In this document: one piece after another, positions 12,101 through 23,123 of the stretch | How the letters are laid out: every line of letters begins with the position of its first letter | Numbering within the stretch: the stretch's first letter is position 1 | Source: Lunularia cruciata | Taxonomy: Eukaryota > Streptophyta > Marchantiopsida > Lunulariales > Lunulariaceae | Length of the DNA stretch: 64,000 nt | Reading direction: 5' to 3' | Assembly (NCBI GenBank): GCA_948567375.1 | Contig: OX419755.1 | Location: 61,081,945 to 61,145,944, forward strand | Notes under the pieces: generated by a model | The model's database searches: none | Told to the model about the DNA's origin: nothing | Seen by the model: only the letters and a program-made list of their open reading frames with translations | Program-made: the position numbers and the translations under genes

Positions 12101-12551
12101 CAATTTTGTATGACCTGAACATCATAATGTGAGTGCAAATAGTAATACTTATGATTGCTTCAATGATAGTTGTTAGGAATTCAGCCAAGCAATAGTGAAG
12201 GTCTTGAAATTTTGAGGTGAAGTGACCTTTGTCACAAATGAACCATCACAATCAAGAATCCTCTAGATTAAATCTATTGTGAGTGTGATTATTGGTAGTT
12301 CTCTCTTTTTTTAGTGCACTAGAGGTGAAGACTCTACTCTCTTCTGGGAGTGGTTCATACCCAAGAGGTTAAATAAGCAAGAATACACAACTTATGACCT
12401 TATGACACTTTATCTTCATTTCTAGTTTCTAACCTATATCCTCAAGGGAACAACCTGTTCTTACCTATTATATTATAGTAATTTGAGATGGAATCACCAT
12501 AATACTTCATTGTCTTAGTTTTTCTTAGTTCATGTAGAAAATTTGAGGGAT
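9184..12551. other. AT-rich stretch, no recognisable gene
   Basis: About 3.4 kb of AT-rich DNA with only short open frames on either strand. I looked for copia-type RT, integrase and gag motifs and found none I could defend. A short (TA)n occurs near 9621. The segment is probably decayed repeat DNA. Confidence 0.4.
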
Positions 12552-12957
12552 AGCATAATAATATTGAGTGGGTGAAGTTTATGAGTTAGTAAAATAAGCT
12601 AAATATAGCAAAAAGGATGTAAAACTAACATATGTCTAGTAATTATAAGAATGTTATAGAAGCACCTAAGAAGCTTCTTTGTGAGAAGCTTCTAGGAACT
12701 TTCCAAAGATGAAGTAACTTGTATGGTAAGTAGAAAAACTAGCTTAGCTTGTATGCCAAGTAGACTACTAGCTTGGCTTGCACTCCAAGAAAGGTGGAAT
12801 ATTCTAGAAGGAAACTTCTTTGAAAGCTTATTGGGAGGCTTGTACTTAGCTTCTCTATAAAGACCAAACCCAAGCTCTTGCTAAGCATTCAAAGTTTTCT
12901 ACATTGAGAGTCCCAGTGTGATCTTCTATTCTCTTATTTCTCTTTGTAGTCTTTTAT
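12552..12957 (+). repeat. Solo LTR of the first gypsy family, reverse orientation
   Basis: This ~405-bp block is the reverse complement of the LTRs at 3215-3647 and 8632-9065. Matching passages include GAAGTTTATGAGTTAG at the start, AATTATAAGAAT, AAGCTTCTAGGAACTTTCC, AGCTTGGCTTGCACTCCAAG and TCTCTTATTTCTCTTTGTAGTCTTTTA at the end. No internal gypsy domains flank it, so it is best read as a solo LTR left by recombination between two LTRs. Ends are approximate. Confidence 0.8.
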
Positions 12958-15840
12958 ATATAGTCTTTGTCCTTAGATCTTTATGAGTAGATATCCTACT
13001 TCAAAATTTAGAGCAGGTTTCTCTCCTTACAATTATAGAATAAGACTTCACATCCTAGAGTTAAAGACAATCTTTTTCCTCAAGTCTCCATGCCAAAACT
13101 TCAAAACTTCAAAACTCCCTTTATGGTTTGAAGTTGGCCCATACATCTTTTTGCATTGGGTTTGAAACCAAAATTTGTAATCTCTTCAATTTCTATGACA
13201 AAAGATGTGAGAATATAACTAACTAGAGGTTAACAATCTACTCAAAATTGTAGTGTCCTGATTTTTGGTCTCATTTGCCTTTATGAGACTCAAGAGTATA
13301 GATCTCAAGTTTTTAATATCTCATCATCTTAAAGGAATATAACATAATTTATGTCCTTCATTTCCTTATCAAGTCTTTGGAAACCTAGTTGAGTAAGATG
13401 ATTCATGGTTTTTCTGAAAATATATTTTTAGGCTCTTTGGAAGTGAAATTCTTTAGGTACAATTACTAAATTGTAGTGGTATATTGAGATTTCAAGGTCA
13501 AGATTAATTGCAAACTTTTCTACTAAGAGTTTGTAGCAATGGATGAATCTCAAGGTATATTTCCAAGGAAGTTTGTTAGTTATTCAAAGTTCCAAATTGG
13601 ATTTCCTTCATTGTTAGTAGTTAATAATAGCAATCTATTAAATTTGGACAATTTATCTTGATTTTTCAGTTGGCTACTAATAACTATTAAAGACATATGC
13701 ACCTCATGGTACACATTGAGAGTCTACACAAGGAATTTTCCTTGGATATTACTAACTTATAATAATGGTCTTTTAAAAATGTAGAGTCTAAGAAGATTGC
13801 TTAAACTTATTGCTAACATATTTGTCTCAAGGATAGCCATAATGGTCTTAAAATAGTAAAGAATTTGGGAAGTTTGCTCAATGTTACTATTAACATATTT
13901 GTCTTAATGGTTTTACAGTTTTTACGAGGATCACTCAAACTTCTCATTAATACTTTTGCCTAAAGTGCATTCCTTGAGGCCTTTAAAGGTAGATTTCCTT
14001 AATGGTTAGTAACTAGCAATGGCATGCTCTAAACTTTGGCTTGACAATCCAACTTTAACTGAATAACTTACTTAGGCAATTTTGCTTCAAGGATACATTT
14101 CAAGCCCTTCCAAGATAGATTATTGTGATATTTATGGATTTCTTCAATATTTTTTATTAGAGCTCAAAAATCATAATATAGGTCAACTTTGAAATAACAT
14201 AAATCTCACTACAGTTTTATATGTCTTATAGAATGAAATACAGGTATAAATTACTTTAAAGCAATCAAAAGTTGTGGACTAGAAATCAATTTGTAAATTA
14301 GTATTGTCAATCATTTGCTATATCTTAAAGCTTTAAAATTTTCAAAATTAATACTGTCAATGTAGAACTCATAATAGAAAATTTGTTCTACACACTTTAA
14401 AAAAACAAGCTCTCTTATGAATTTCTATCCTAATCAATATATTTTGGGCCTTTTGGTCTTTTAGGATGAAAGGATAAAATTATGATAAAGTCATGTGCTA
14501 TCTAGAACAATTATGATGGACTCATCTTCTTATCTAATCTAAGGCATACAACTTATTCCCAAAATAATAATCCCTTTGCATATACTAGTGTCTTTGACTT
14601 TTGGTTTCTCAAGGAATAATCAAATTTTGCATGTTTTTTGATGAAGTAATAAAAAAATCCAGTTGAGTAGTATCACTCTTTATCCACCTTAATGAAAATA
14701 AAAAAATAATTTAAATTAATTCTATATTTATTTTAAATATTGTAAAATTATGAGCTATCTTCAATAGGTTGTTCTTTTCTTTTATCTACTCTAATGAAAG
14801 TAGAACATGCTTCTCCAAATTTTACAATTTTTAAATCATGTACCGTTCCCAACATTTAAGGTAAAATCCTAACAAATTTTCTTCCTCAAAGGAAGGAACA
14901 TCAATTAGTTGGAAATAAAAGGAATAACAATTAGTTGTTTGTGTGATATGTATGAGTCAAATTTTGGTGAATAAACATCTTTGTAAACGAGTTAAATCTT
15001 ATACAATTTGATGAATAAATATTTCACCAAAATATTGTCTATTAAGGACTCGATTAGGTATGAAATATCTTGTGAAATCATCTTATGCATAGAATATTCC
15101 TCTTATCTTCCATAAGAAACTCTATATTCCATCTGATATGCTTCATTGATTATAACCAGAATGAACAATATAATAATTCTGAATTACACAACAGATGGTG
15201 AAATTATTATAGCGTTAATGATATAAGTAGATGTCATTTACTTAATCATACTTTGTTTTAGTATGGGTATGAAGCTAAATATAAGTGAACAAACAACTCA
15301 AATTCCTTGATTTAAGAAGAGCTATTACATCGACCTCAAAGTTTAATGAAATTTCTAAAAATTAAAGTTGATTGGTATTTTCAATTTCAGGGATTTCCTA
15401 TCTTTCGTGACTTGAGTTGGAAGATAATATCTATCTCTTGTTTTCATATTCCTGAACTGATGGTGTAAAAGAAGTCCTTTATTTGCATGAAAGGAATTAT
15501 TTTCATAGTATCCAGAGTTTAAAAGAAAGGAAAACCATTTTTCAAGTAGTAGAATATTTGAGATCTCTTTGGTCATTCCTCTCGTGGAGGAATGAGACAT
15601 GAAAGACGTTGCTTGCAGTAGACGAGGAAAATGCTTCTAGTACCCACCATAAAAGTCCCTATGAACGTTTTTGTGACTTTTATGGAAATATCTGTGATAA
15701 ATTTGCATTTGGAACTTGACCTCTTGCTATCAAGTAACATTAGATCAGACGTGAATTTGACTTAGATAGGTAAATAGTCATGTTCCAATTCAGTTGTCGA
15801 TCTTAGATTCGTTATTGTTTGCTTGATTTTCTTCTGTTTC
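12958..15840. other. AT-rich stretch, no recognisable gene
   Basis: About 2.9 kb without a credible gene. Between 13720 and 14000 similar phrases recur (AACATATTTGTCT, TAATGGT, CTCAA), suggesting diverged local repeats. From about 14900 rightward the base composition becomes less AT-biased. Confidence 0.35.
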
Positions 15841-15846
15841 CTAATA

Positions 15847-16440
15847 GTTCGACAAGTTACATGACGACCTGGTTCAAAACGTACATCTTGTCTCTTGGCG
15901 GCAGGAAGACTCTTACATAAGTTTGTTGATTCGGGAGAAGAGTGTCGTCCTCAATCGTGAAAAAGCAGAGCAGACGTTTGAAACATGCGGTTGGTCACAT
16001 ATGCTTAGAGGAAGATGACCTCTACCCGAGAGCTATTTCAACGGAGTGGTGGCACAAAACTCTTGGAACGAACTCTATCAGAACTGATAAAGTTCAGAAG
16101 CAATCCCTCATCTCTGCTAACTTCCAGTAGGTCACATTTCATAGCGACAGCGACTGTTAGGGGTGGCAACTTGACCCTTAGGGACCATTCATGGTGACTA
16201 CCATACTTCAATCACGACATATATATAACCTAGGCTATACCAAGGACAAGTACTACTATAGCAACTACAAACTGCTCCAACGACGTACTAAAGTGCAGCA
16301 ATGTAATCTCCAGGTGAACTACGAGAAGAATTCACTTTAGATAGAAACTTGTTAAGAACGACTTCTGGACATCGAGAACGAACGAAATGATCTCATTTTG
16401 AACCTGCCGTACCGAGTCCTGGATAGATTCGATGGTAAGG
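15847..16440 (+). pseudogene. Coding-like exon remnant, family unknown
   Basis: After a good splice acceptor (pyrimidine tract ending CCTAATAG, 15846), the frame TTC-GAC onward is open to 16018 and reads DKLHDDLVQNVHLVSW then SLLIREKSVVLNREKAEQTF. About 230 bp downstream, other frames give KDKYYYSNYKLLQRRTKVQQ and LLDIENERNDLILNLP with stops between. The heptad-like charged composition suggests a coiled-coil protein. The stops suggest a broken gene, or exons whose introns I cannot place. I do not recognise it. Confidence 0.25.
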
Positions 16441-18987
16441 TGAAAGTGGTATCCACTTAAAGTTGTTTCAACACAATGATCTCGGGCCATCATGAATCTT
16501 TTCAACCGAAGACGATCCTTGAAGTAAAACTTTCCAACTGCCTATCAAAATGGTCCTCTGTTGTCTAATGATACGTGGACTTTCTTATGAGACATGCAGT
16601 GTTGATAAGTGAACTGAAGAAAATCTAATTGGGAGAGTACAAAATAAAGGTTTTGTGTGATGGAGAAAATAATTATTTAATACTGCGGGTTAATCATAGA
16701 TGCTCGATTTTCAAAAAAAAAATAAAAAAAAAATAAAATAAAATAAAATAAAAATATATATGAGTTGCAATCTGAGAAACTATCGTACCGTATGTTTAGT
16801 GAATGAAACGATTATCATAATTGTAAAATCCATAAACATAATCTAAGAAAATAAAATAAAATTCATAAATCTACTTATGTACAATTTCCAAAAATCAAGA
16901 TCAAGTTATTAAAAAAAAAAAAGAGCTACCAGAACTAGCCTCAATCTCACAACATCTTTTGGGTATCTTCGCACACATCGTTTAAAAATTTTCATAGGAC
17001 CATGTATAGGATTTATTCCGGTTTCCTTTTGAATTCCGTAACAGGCGAATTGAACAAGGTAGAAACACTATCTGATTAAGTTTATTTGAGAATCACTTCT
17101 TAGTCTGGAGTAGTGTTGTCGGTCAATCACGAGAGTTGACGAAACTTCTCTTCATTTGGTCAGACTGAGGAATGAAGTTTCGAGTCTTGATGCATTTCGA
17201 GTCCATCTTGGGTCTACTCCATTTTCCTCATACACGGCCAGTGCATGTGGAGAAACCGACGAAATTATTAGGACAAAGTAAGGTATCAATTGAATAGAAT
17301 CAACTGTCGCACATATGCATGCGAAGTGACTAAATATTATATTCAAAGTATGTGAATGAAAGATGACAAAAAGCATCTTAAATATATACATTTTATACAT
17401 AGGAAAGATGACTTATTCAGGGGTCCAGTTAGAAAAGAGACTGCAAAATGAACAAAAGTCCGTTACTTTAATATGTTTGGTATAACGCTCATGTTCAGAA
17501 ACGACTTTATGTTTCACATACAATTATAATTATACTCTGGATAGATTTGATGTACATGGATGATCATGATCAATTCACCTACTATAATTCAACAAGATTC
17601 AGGTGGAGCTATTTGATCCTTATCATTCATGACATGTCATATTCATGCGCGAAAAGAATATCCTTACTCGAAACCGAGACTAAGTGTATGAGGAAAATGT
17701 AAAAATAATAATTAGAAGTAGCATAGTCCAACAAAGATTAGGAACGGGATTTAGTATATGTCGAACTAAAACGAACGAGAATGTGCTTCGAGCATGCGAA
17801 AGTCCTCGTATCACTGAAGGTAGACTCCACATGAATGATAATTGCACACCCATAAATCTTAAAACATTTTGCAGTAGCTTTTCCTGTGGGCTCCTCTTTC
17901 GGTGGAGATGTTGGGCTCCTTTCTCGTTCGATGGTACGACCAGGACACACCTCTCATTAGAAGAGCCTTTGAAAATAATGAACGATGAAGCTCTTAGAAA
18001 GTACTGCTGTAAACTTTCCATACAAACCCTACCGTAACTTTTTAGAAGTTTCTATTTCTGTCTCTTAACGTCTATGGTCGTATATAGATAGGACTTGCAT
18101 TGGTTTATATTTACGGTCAAGCTGGAACTATTCAATCTGAAATATCCACAAATGCTTTCTATAGATACGACGGATGAATAGTCGTACCATGACGGGCGAA
18201 ATAATTATCTGTTATGCATATCTCTCTCGTTCCTCGCCCACTGTACGTGAGTTTTGTAGTTTTGTATGCACTGCACAAATTCTATGTTGTGAAATTAATG
18301 TAAATGTGTTATCTTAAAGATTATACCATTTTACATATATCTACTAGCTTTCCTAGTTTGAATATTCATAATTGAACGTTTTGATTAAGTTATAGGATGC
18401 TGCGGGATATTGTCGAAATACAGAATGATAATACTCGACGGGAAATCACCCATAAGAAGTCAGTGAACGGAATAATAGGGAAGACTAGTGAGAACATTCT
18501 CCTTCGCCGCAGAGTTTTACCTCCTACCGACAGAGACATATCCATCCACCGCAAAGGCAAACGCTCATGATCCGATGTAGATCCTCCGATCAAAGATCGT
18601 CCGGATGACCTCCACGTGATAGTCCTAGGAGGATCCAGTAAGATAAGGTGCGTAGGCCGGTAAAATAAAATTCCCGGGGAAGGTAGCACAGAAGCCGCAT
18701 GACCACGTTCAGGCGGAAAACATGTAAGAAGGTAACTAGAATATGAAGGGAAGTTGGCTCTACCATGCCAGCTGTGCGTGGTACCATCATTCTTCATGAT
18801 CTGTAATGTCGACTGATGGATTACAACTTTCTGTATAAGAACCAACTGTCATGCACGCCTGCAAGGATGCAGTGGAGGCCACTAGTTCTTGTATCGAGAA
18901 AGGGAAATCTGTTGTTACACGCTGGTTCTCCAGCTTTATATAGAATGCTCAAAAACTGGGGCTTTCCCCCTTCCATCCGTTTAGCAT
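16440..18987. other. Unassigned, mixed composition
   Basis: Contains an A-rich simple tract at 16710-16752. Open frames of 113-151 codons occur on both strands at 17680-18037 and 18390-18845, overlapping on opposite strands and showing no domain I know. I see no supported gene. Confidence 0.35.
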
Positions 18988-19133
18988 AGCATCATCCAGT
19001 ACAAATTGTTGAGATTGACCTCAGGTCCGACCAATGTGTTCACGTTAGACCTCCGTGGGTAGCATCATCCAGTGCATGGTCGATTAGATTAACCTCGGGT
19101 TAGAGGACTGTCTGCAGGTTAGACCTCGAAACC
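18988..19133. repeat. 73-bp imperfect tandem duplication
   Basis: Copies begin at 18988 and 19061, both with AGCATCATCCAGT. They share in order GATTGACCTC/GATTAACCTC, the variable middle, and GTTAGACCTC near the end. It lies shortly upstream of a second tandem duplication at 19323. Confidence 0.75.
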
Positions 19134-19322
19134 TATTTACTGGAGTTAAGCCGAATTTCGTGTGGAGCGATAAAATGCAGAAATATTCTAAGGAACGCCA
19201 AAAGCCAAGGCAGCTTTCCGGGTTCTTTAACTGACGCTGAAGCGCGAAAGCATTGGGAGCAAACGGGATTGATAGCAAGAAACGGTGGTGTAAATTTTGG
19301 TTAAGGTTCGAACCTGTCAACG

Positions 19323-19448
19323 CCAGTGTAAGGAACCGGTCATATGAATTTACATTGTAATGTAAAGGCAGTTGTAGTTATCATACCAGTGTAAGGAACT
19401 GGTCATATAAATTTACATTGTAATGTAAAGGCAGTTGTAGTTATCATA
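19323..19448. repeat. 63-bp near-perfect tandem duplication
   Basis: Two copies start at 19323 and 19386 and differ at only two or three positions. Each carries the self-complementary core TTTACATTGTAATGTAAA. The second copy runs directly into the LTR-like block that begins at 19442. The near identity means this duplication is much younger than the surrounding decayed repeats. Confidence 0.9.
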
Positions 19449-19982
19449 CCATTTGTAGTGTTACATTTAGATTATTTGAACACGGGAGTTGCAGTGATAG
19501 TAGTTAGAGGTATTTTAATAATTTTCTCTAGATTACTTTCTAGCGGTTAGATTTCATGTTTGGAGTATTGATTTCATGGTGAGGCACATCGTCACTTTGC
19601 ACCATTCTCACCTCGAGTGTGCCATCAGTGAAACTATTAGGGTTTCAAATTTAGCTTGAGTCTTGGGGTATATTTTCAAAGTGTAGCTCCAAAGAGTTCA
19701 CTTCTATGATGTTGAGTATTCGAGTTCCTGACTATGATGGATAGAAGCCAACGAGCATCATCTGGATTCTCTTAAATAGAGTGAGTGTGTCTTGAATGTA
19801 ATTAGTATACAATTGTTTACAGTTTATAGAGTGACAGATGAAATATTGATCTGAGTTGAATTGATTCGAGAGTGATAAATAATCTGATTATTGTAACACT
19901 TTAGAATCTATGTGAATTGTGCATTATAATGTATGATGTTGTGAATGATATATATTGTGTAACGATGTATATACGCACGACA
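19442..19982 (+). repeat. Solo or partial LTR of the second gypsy family
   Basis: Matches the LTR blocks at 36529-36970 and 45875-46316 along its length. Shared phrases are CCATTTGTAGTGT, GGAGTTGCAGTGAT, GATTTCATG, TAGGGTTTCA, GCTCCAAAGAG and TTCGAG. It then continues (19892-19982) into the short block ACTTTAGA…GTATATACGCACGACA, which also follows the right LTR at 46317-46421. No gag or pol sequence adjoins it. Confidence 0.8.
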
Positions 19983-20013
19983 TAGTTTAAGAAAAATGAC
20001 TCTCACCAAAATG

Positions 20014-20114
20014 AGAAAAGGGCGACAGTGTAGAAAACAAGAAGGATGGGAAGACCCGTCAAGCCATACAAGAGAGAGACTAAAAAGGTAAAATGGGGCT
20101 AAGCTCCATTAGAG
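20014..20114 (-). repeat. Mini-SINE-like repeat, copy 1 (flanked by 13-bp direct repeats)
   Basis: Head-to-tail sense is minus. It has the head GGGGCTTAGCCCC-like hairpin, the block CGGCTTGA.GGG, the hairpin GGGTCTTCCC and the tail GTCGCCCTTTTCT. TCTCACCAAAATG (20001-20013) precedes and TCTCACCAACATG (20115-20127) follows, so a target-site duplication with one mismatch brackets exactly 101 bp. Confidence 0.85.
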
Positions 20115-20976
20115 TCTCACCAACATGGATAGTGGGATAGTCTAAACCAAGATTGCGGTACCTCAGTTCAGCAGGTTCTGCAAGAGAACGATATTGTTTG
20201 CAGTATAAGTCCCTATCACGTGGACTTTGAGATTGTTTTACAGGCTAGGAATGAGGATGTGAAGTTTTCATTGCAAGCTATTCTAAGTCTGTAATGAAAT
20301 TGAACTCGGTTTAAGATCTGATGAACTCCCATGGTTGAGGGTTTTGTTCCATATTTGACACAGGAGTTTGTATACCATATTTTGACAGAGTGTGACCTTC
20401 CTAATGATTAGGAAAGCTTTTCATCTGAAATCTAAACATTGTCCATGTACCGCTTCTTTTGTTTTCAGTTTCTGCTCTGGTTCCATGGAAGAGCTTTCAC
20501 AGCACTTTTTTCGGAATGCGAATTACTATTTGGTTACCAGGTTCTATAATGGTGGATAATCCATCTCCACTTTTTATCCAGAATTCATCATCAAATAATC
20601 CTCCAAAGTAACTGCTGAACTAGATTAGACTACTTGGAAATCTTCGTTCGACTGCTTTCCTCCCATGTGGGACCTATTAAACTGAACGTAACCACAAACT
20701 TCCCCACAAAATTTTGCCGTTCCGAATCCTTTAAAATAGACTGTAACTTATATTTAGAAGTGTTACTTTTGATCAGGTTAGCAACCATGAGATACGAGAT
20801 GTATTGATGGGGCTAAAATAGAAAGGTGAAAGTATATATCAATCCGGGTAGGCATCAGGCAATGCTCGGTTTCAAATTATTGCCTCAACTCAGAAACATC
20901 GGGTTTAGATTGCTAGCATTTTAGGTTGGTGGCAACAAAGTTGATTGGTCCCAACAATACATGTCCGTCTCCAAAG

Positions 20977-21045
20977 GAGGGCTTAGCCCCATTTTACCTT
21001 GTACGGCTTGAAGGGAGGTATTCCCATCCTTCGCGGTCATCTCTT
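20977..21045 (+). repeat. Mini-SINE-like repeat, copy 2
   Basis: Carries GGGCTTAGCCCCATTTTACC, TTGTACGGCTTGA, TTCCCATCCTTCG and CGGTCATC in the family order. It is shorter than copies 1 and 3 because the pyrimidine spacer after TTTTACC is missing. No convincing flanking duplication was found. Confidence 0.8.
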
Positions 21046-21083
21046 TCTATCCTTTAAACATATTCACCATTCCGACTAATCAG

Positions 21084-21200
21084 ATTTCTCGTATAGACTT
21101 TATTGGGCTTAGCCCCATGTTATCTTTTTTGTTTTTCTCTCCCTTGTACGACTTGATGGGTCTTCCCATCCTTCGTTTTTCCTACGCGGTCGCCCCTTTC
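21084..21200 (+). repeat. Mini-SINE-like repeat, copy 3, full length (9-bp direct repeats)
   Basis: The 117-bp unit starts ATTTCTCGTATAGACTTTA, then GGGCTTAGCCCCA, a T-rich spacer, TTGTACGACTTGATGGG, TCTTCCCATCCTTCG, TACGCGGTCGCCCCTTTC. ACTAATCAG precedes it (21075-21083) and follows it (21201-21209), a perfect target-site duplication. This copy best defines the full-length element. Confidence 0.88.
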
Positions 21201-22019
21201 ACTAATCAGCCAGGAATGTTGCTTGAATCTTCCGGAAAGAACCGCTCTCTACGGGTATTTTGTGCGTGAGCGTCTAGATTTGGGGTTGGGTGCCCAGATA
21301 TAGCCTGTGGGTAAGCGATCAGGTGAGTAAATGCTACAGGACTGTACTTGGTATGTTTCTTGGGGCCTCCGAGTATGGAACGTTCGATGACTTCCAGGTC
21401 ACAAACCATTAAGCCAGCTCTAAGTCAACTCTCAATGAGAACTGAAACATTTATTCCTAGTTCTTTTCGCTACTGGTATATTCGCACTTCGGTAGAAAGC
21501 ACACTTAAGAAAGAAGATTGATTTCCCTAGATAAAATGAGGAGCAAAGTTTTGTGGTGATATAACTGCGTCTGGCTTGGATTTTGATGTTTCTTTCCTAG
21601 TTTGTCTGGATTGCCCTCTGTTCTTGTTCAACAACGTTTCAAATGCATTGAAGACAACTCAAACTAGCCGAACACTCCTCGTGAACTCGAGGATGAGTTT
21701 CGTTTCACTCCCTTCCAAGACCTAATCAAACTCCTAGAATCACGTTGGGGATCCCTCACTGTAAAAGGTCCATGAAAGTTTGGACTCGACCTACATTTTT
21801 TCCAAACCTGAAGTAGAGAATCGGGTATCTCTCCTTTGGGTAAATAGGATATAGATCTCTCCCTTGGGGCTTCTGGAATTCAGTATAGTTCGTTCCAGGA
21901 GAATCTGAGCCGGTTAATATACAAGAACAAACAAAAAACAAACTACAAACAAAAACAAACAAACAAAAAATCTCGAACATAGCCAATTCCTGGTAACTCG
22001 CCTGTCATTAGGTAAGAAT

Positions 22020-22641
22020 ATATTTAACCCCAAACACTCGTTTTAAATTTCACTCGTTCAGTGAAACATCACCCCAAACACCGAAAAGAGTTAAATTCTA
22101 CCGAGCTTGTACTGCATTGTAACGAAATTACCAGCTGCAGACAGCTCTAGAAAGGAGTGTGACGGAAAGGAAAGGACTGACAGTAAAAGGGGCTGGGTGG
22201 AGTTGTGATTCTGTCAGATAAGTCTTTTTGACTGGGGTAAAGGGAGGTAAAATAGGGTAGATCGCAACCACGAGTGGAGGGTAGGAGGAGAATGGAAACC
22301 CGAGTTTATTAACCACATATTTATTAGGTTTCTAGTGAATGCTTTTTATAACTGGCACCTTCTGTCAGAACCCCCAGCTTTGCCAGTACCACTGTTGTTG
22401 TTACTCGTCGCGTTCTCAGGCTCTGGGTCCTTTATCAGCAGCGGGGAGATCGACATCAACTCCTCTATCACTTATTCTTTCGACCACCATCCGTTCCTTG
22501 CAAGCGGATCTAACGACCTGTACTTCACATCCCGCTTAGGCAAGTGTGGTGACAGCTTTCGTTCTGTTCTTGCCGTTTTTCACTGGCATTTTGATCATTG
22601 TTTTGGTCACAGCATTGCGTTAGGTTTTCTGATTCGATCAG
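22020..22641 (+). promoter_or_regulatory. Probable promoter and first leader exon of methionine synthase
   Basis: A TATA-like TTTTATAA at 22343-22350 precedes a CG-richer segment that fits a 5' leader. A good donor (CAG|GTATGC) follows at 22641/22642, and the next strong acceptor (GTGCAG) ends at 23106, 17 bases before the methionine synthase ATG. The leader would thus be split by an intron of about 465 bp, as is common for plant housekeeping genes. The start site is inferred, not observed. Confidence 0.4.
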
Positions 22642-23106
22642 GTATGCAGGGAGGAATGAGGATCCACGTCCAGCTGCCTGATCTCTTTGCTACGAGCTGT
22701 TGATCATGCTTTGGATGGAATGCATTGCGTATCTTGGGTTTGGCTGTTGGATTTGGTTTGCTTTGAACGGGGCCGCGCTGGATTGTACGATCTAGCAACT
22801 CTTGTCTGTTTTGTGCTACCGGAGTTCGATACGTACCCGGAGCTGGGCTAGACTCCCATTGACACGATTAGAGTCGGACTCTAATCTCGAGCTGCAGCTG
22901 AGGATCCTCAGCTGCAGCTCGTATGTTCTGGTTTGTTGAGGAACCTTGTTCTTCTGTCACTAGATCGTTAAGCTTAGTTTCTGGATAGCGTGCTCATCTT
23001 GGATTGTGGGCCTCCGCAATGCCGATGCATCCTGTAAGACTCTTCGTGGATATATTCTGGCATTGCGACATTAGTACTGAGGTTGTTGTCTTCTGACTAT
23101 GTGCAG
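22642..23106 (+). other. Probable 5'-leader intron of methionine synthase
   Basis: Bounded by CAG|GTATGC (donor) and a pyrimidine-containing tract ending GTGCAG (acceptor). The second leader exon would be 23107-23123. The intron carries the double palindrome at 22866-22921. Leader introns often enhance expression of plant housekeeping genes. The splice sites are predicted only. Confidence 0.45.
22866..22921. repeat. Two adjacent perfect palindromes in the leader intron
   Basis: At 22866-22886, GATTAGAGTC and its reverse complement GACTCTAATC flank a single G. One base later, 22888-22921 is a 34-bp uninterrupted palindrome whose left half is CGAGCTGCAGCTGAGGA. It contains PstI-, PvuII- and BamHI-like hexamers in mirror order. 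Either could extrude a cruciform or form a very stable RNA hairpin. Confidence 0.97.
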
Positions 23107-23123
23107 GACTTTCCTCGAGCAAC

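Noticed and set aside
17680-18037. Overlapping open frames of 113 and 117 codons on opposite strands
   Set aside because: No domain, no splice context, no start context. Mutual shadows in a stretch of balanced composition.
18390-18845. 151-codon open frame on the minus strand
   Set aside because: The longest intergenic frame, but its composition is not protein-like over its length and no family is recognisable.
19294-19306. AGGTTCGAACCT, resembling a tRNA B box
   Set aside because: The flanks do not pair into a T-stem or acceptor stem and there is no A box at the right distance. It is just a short palindrome.
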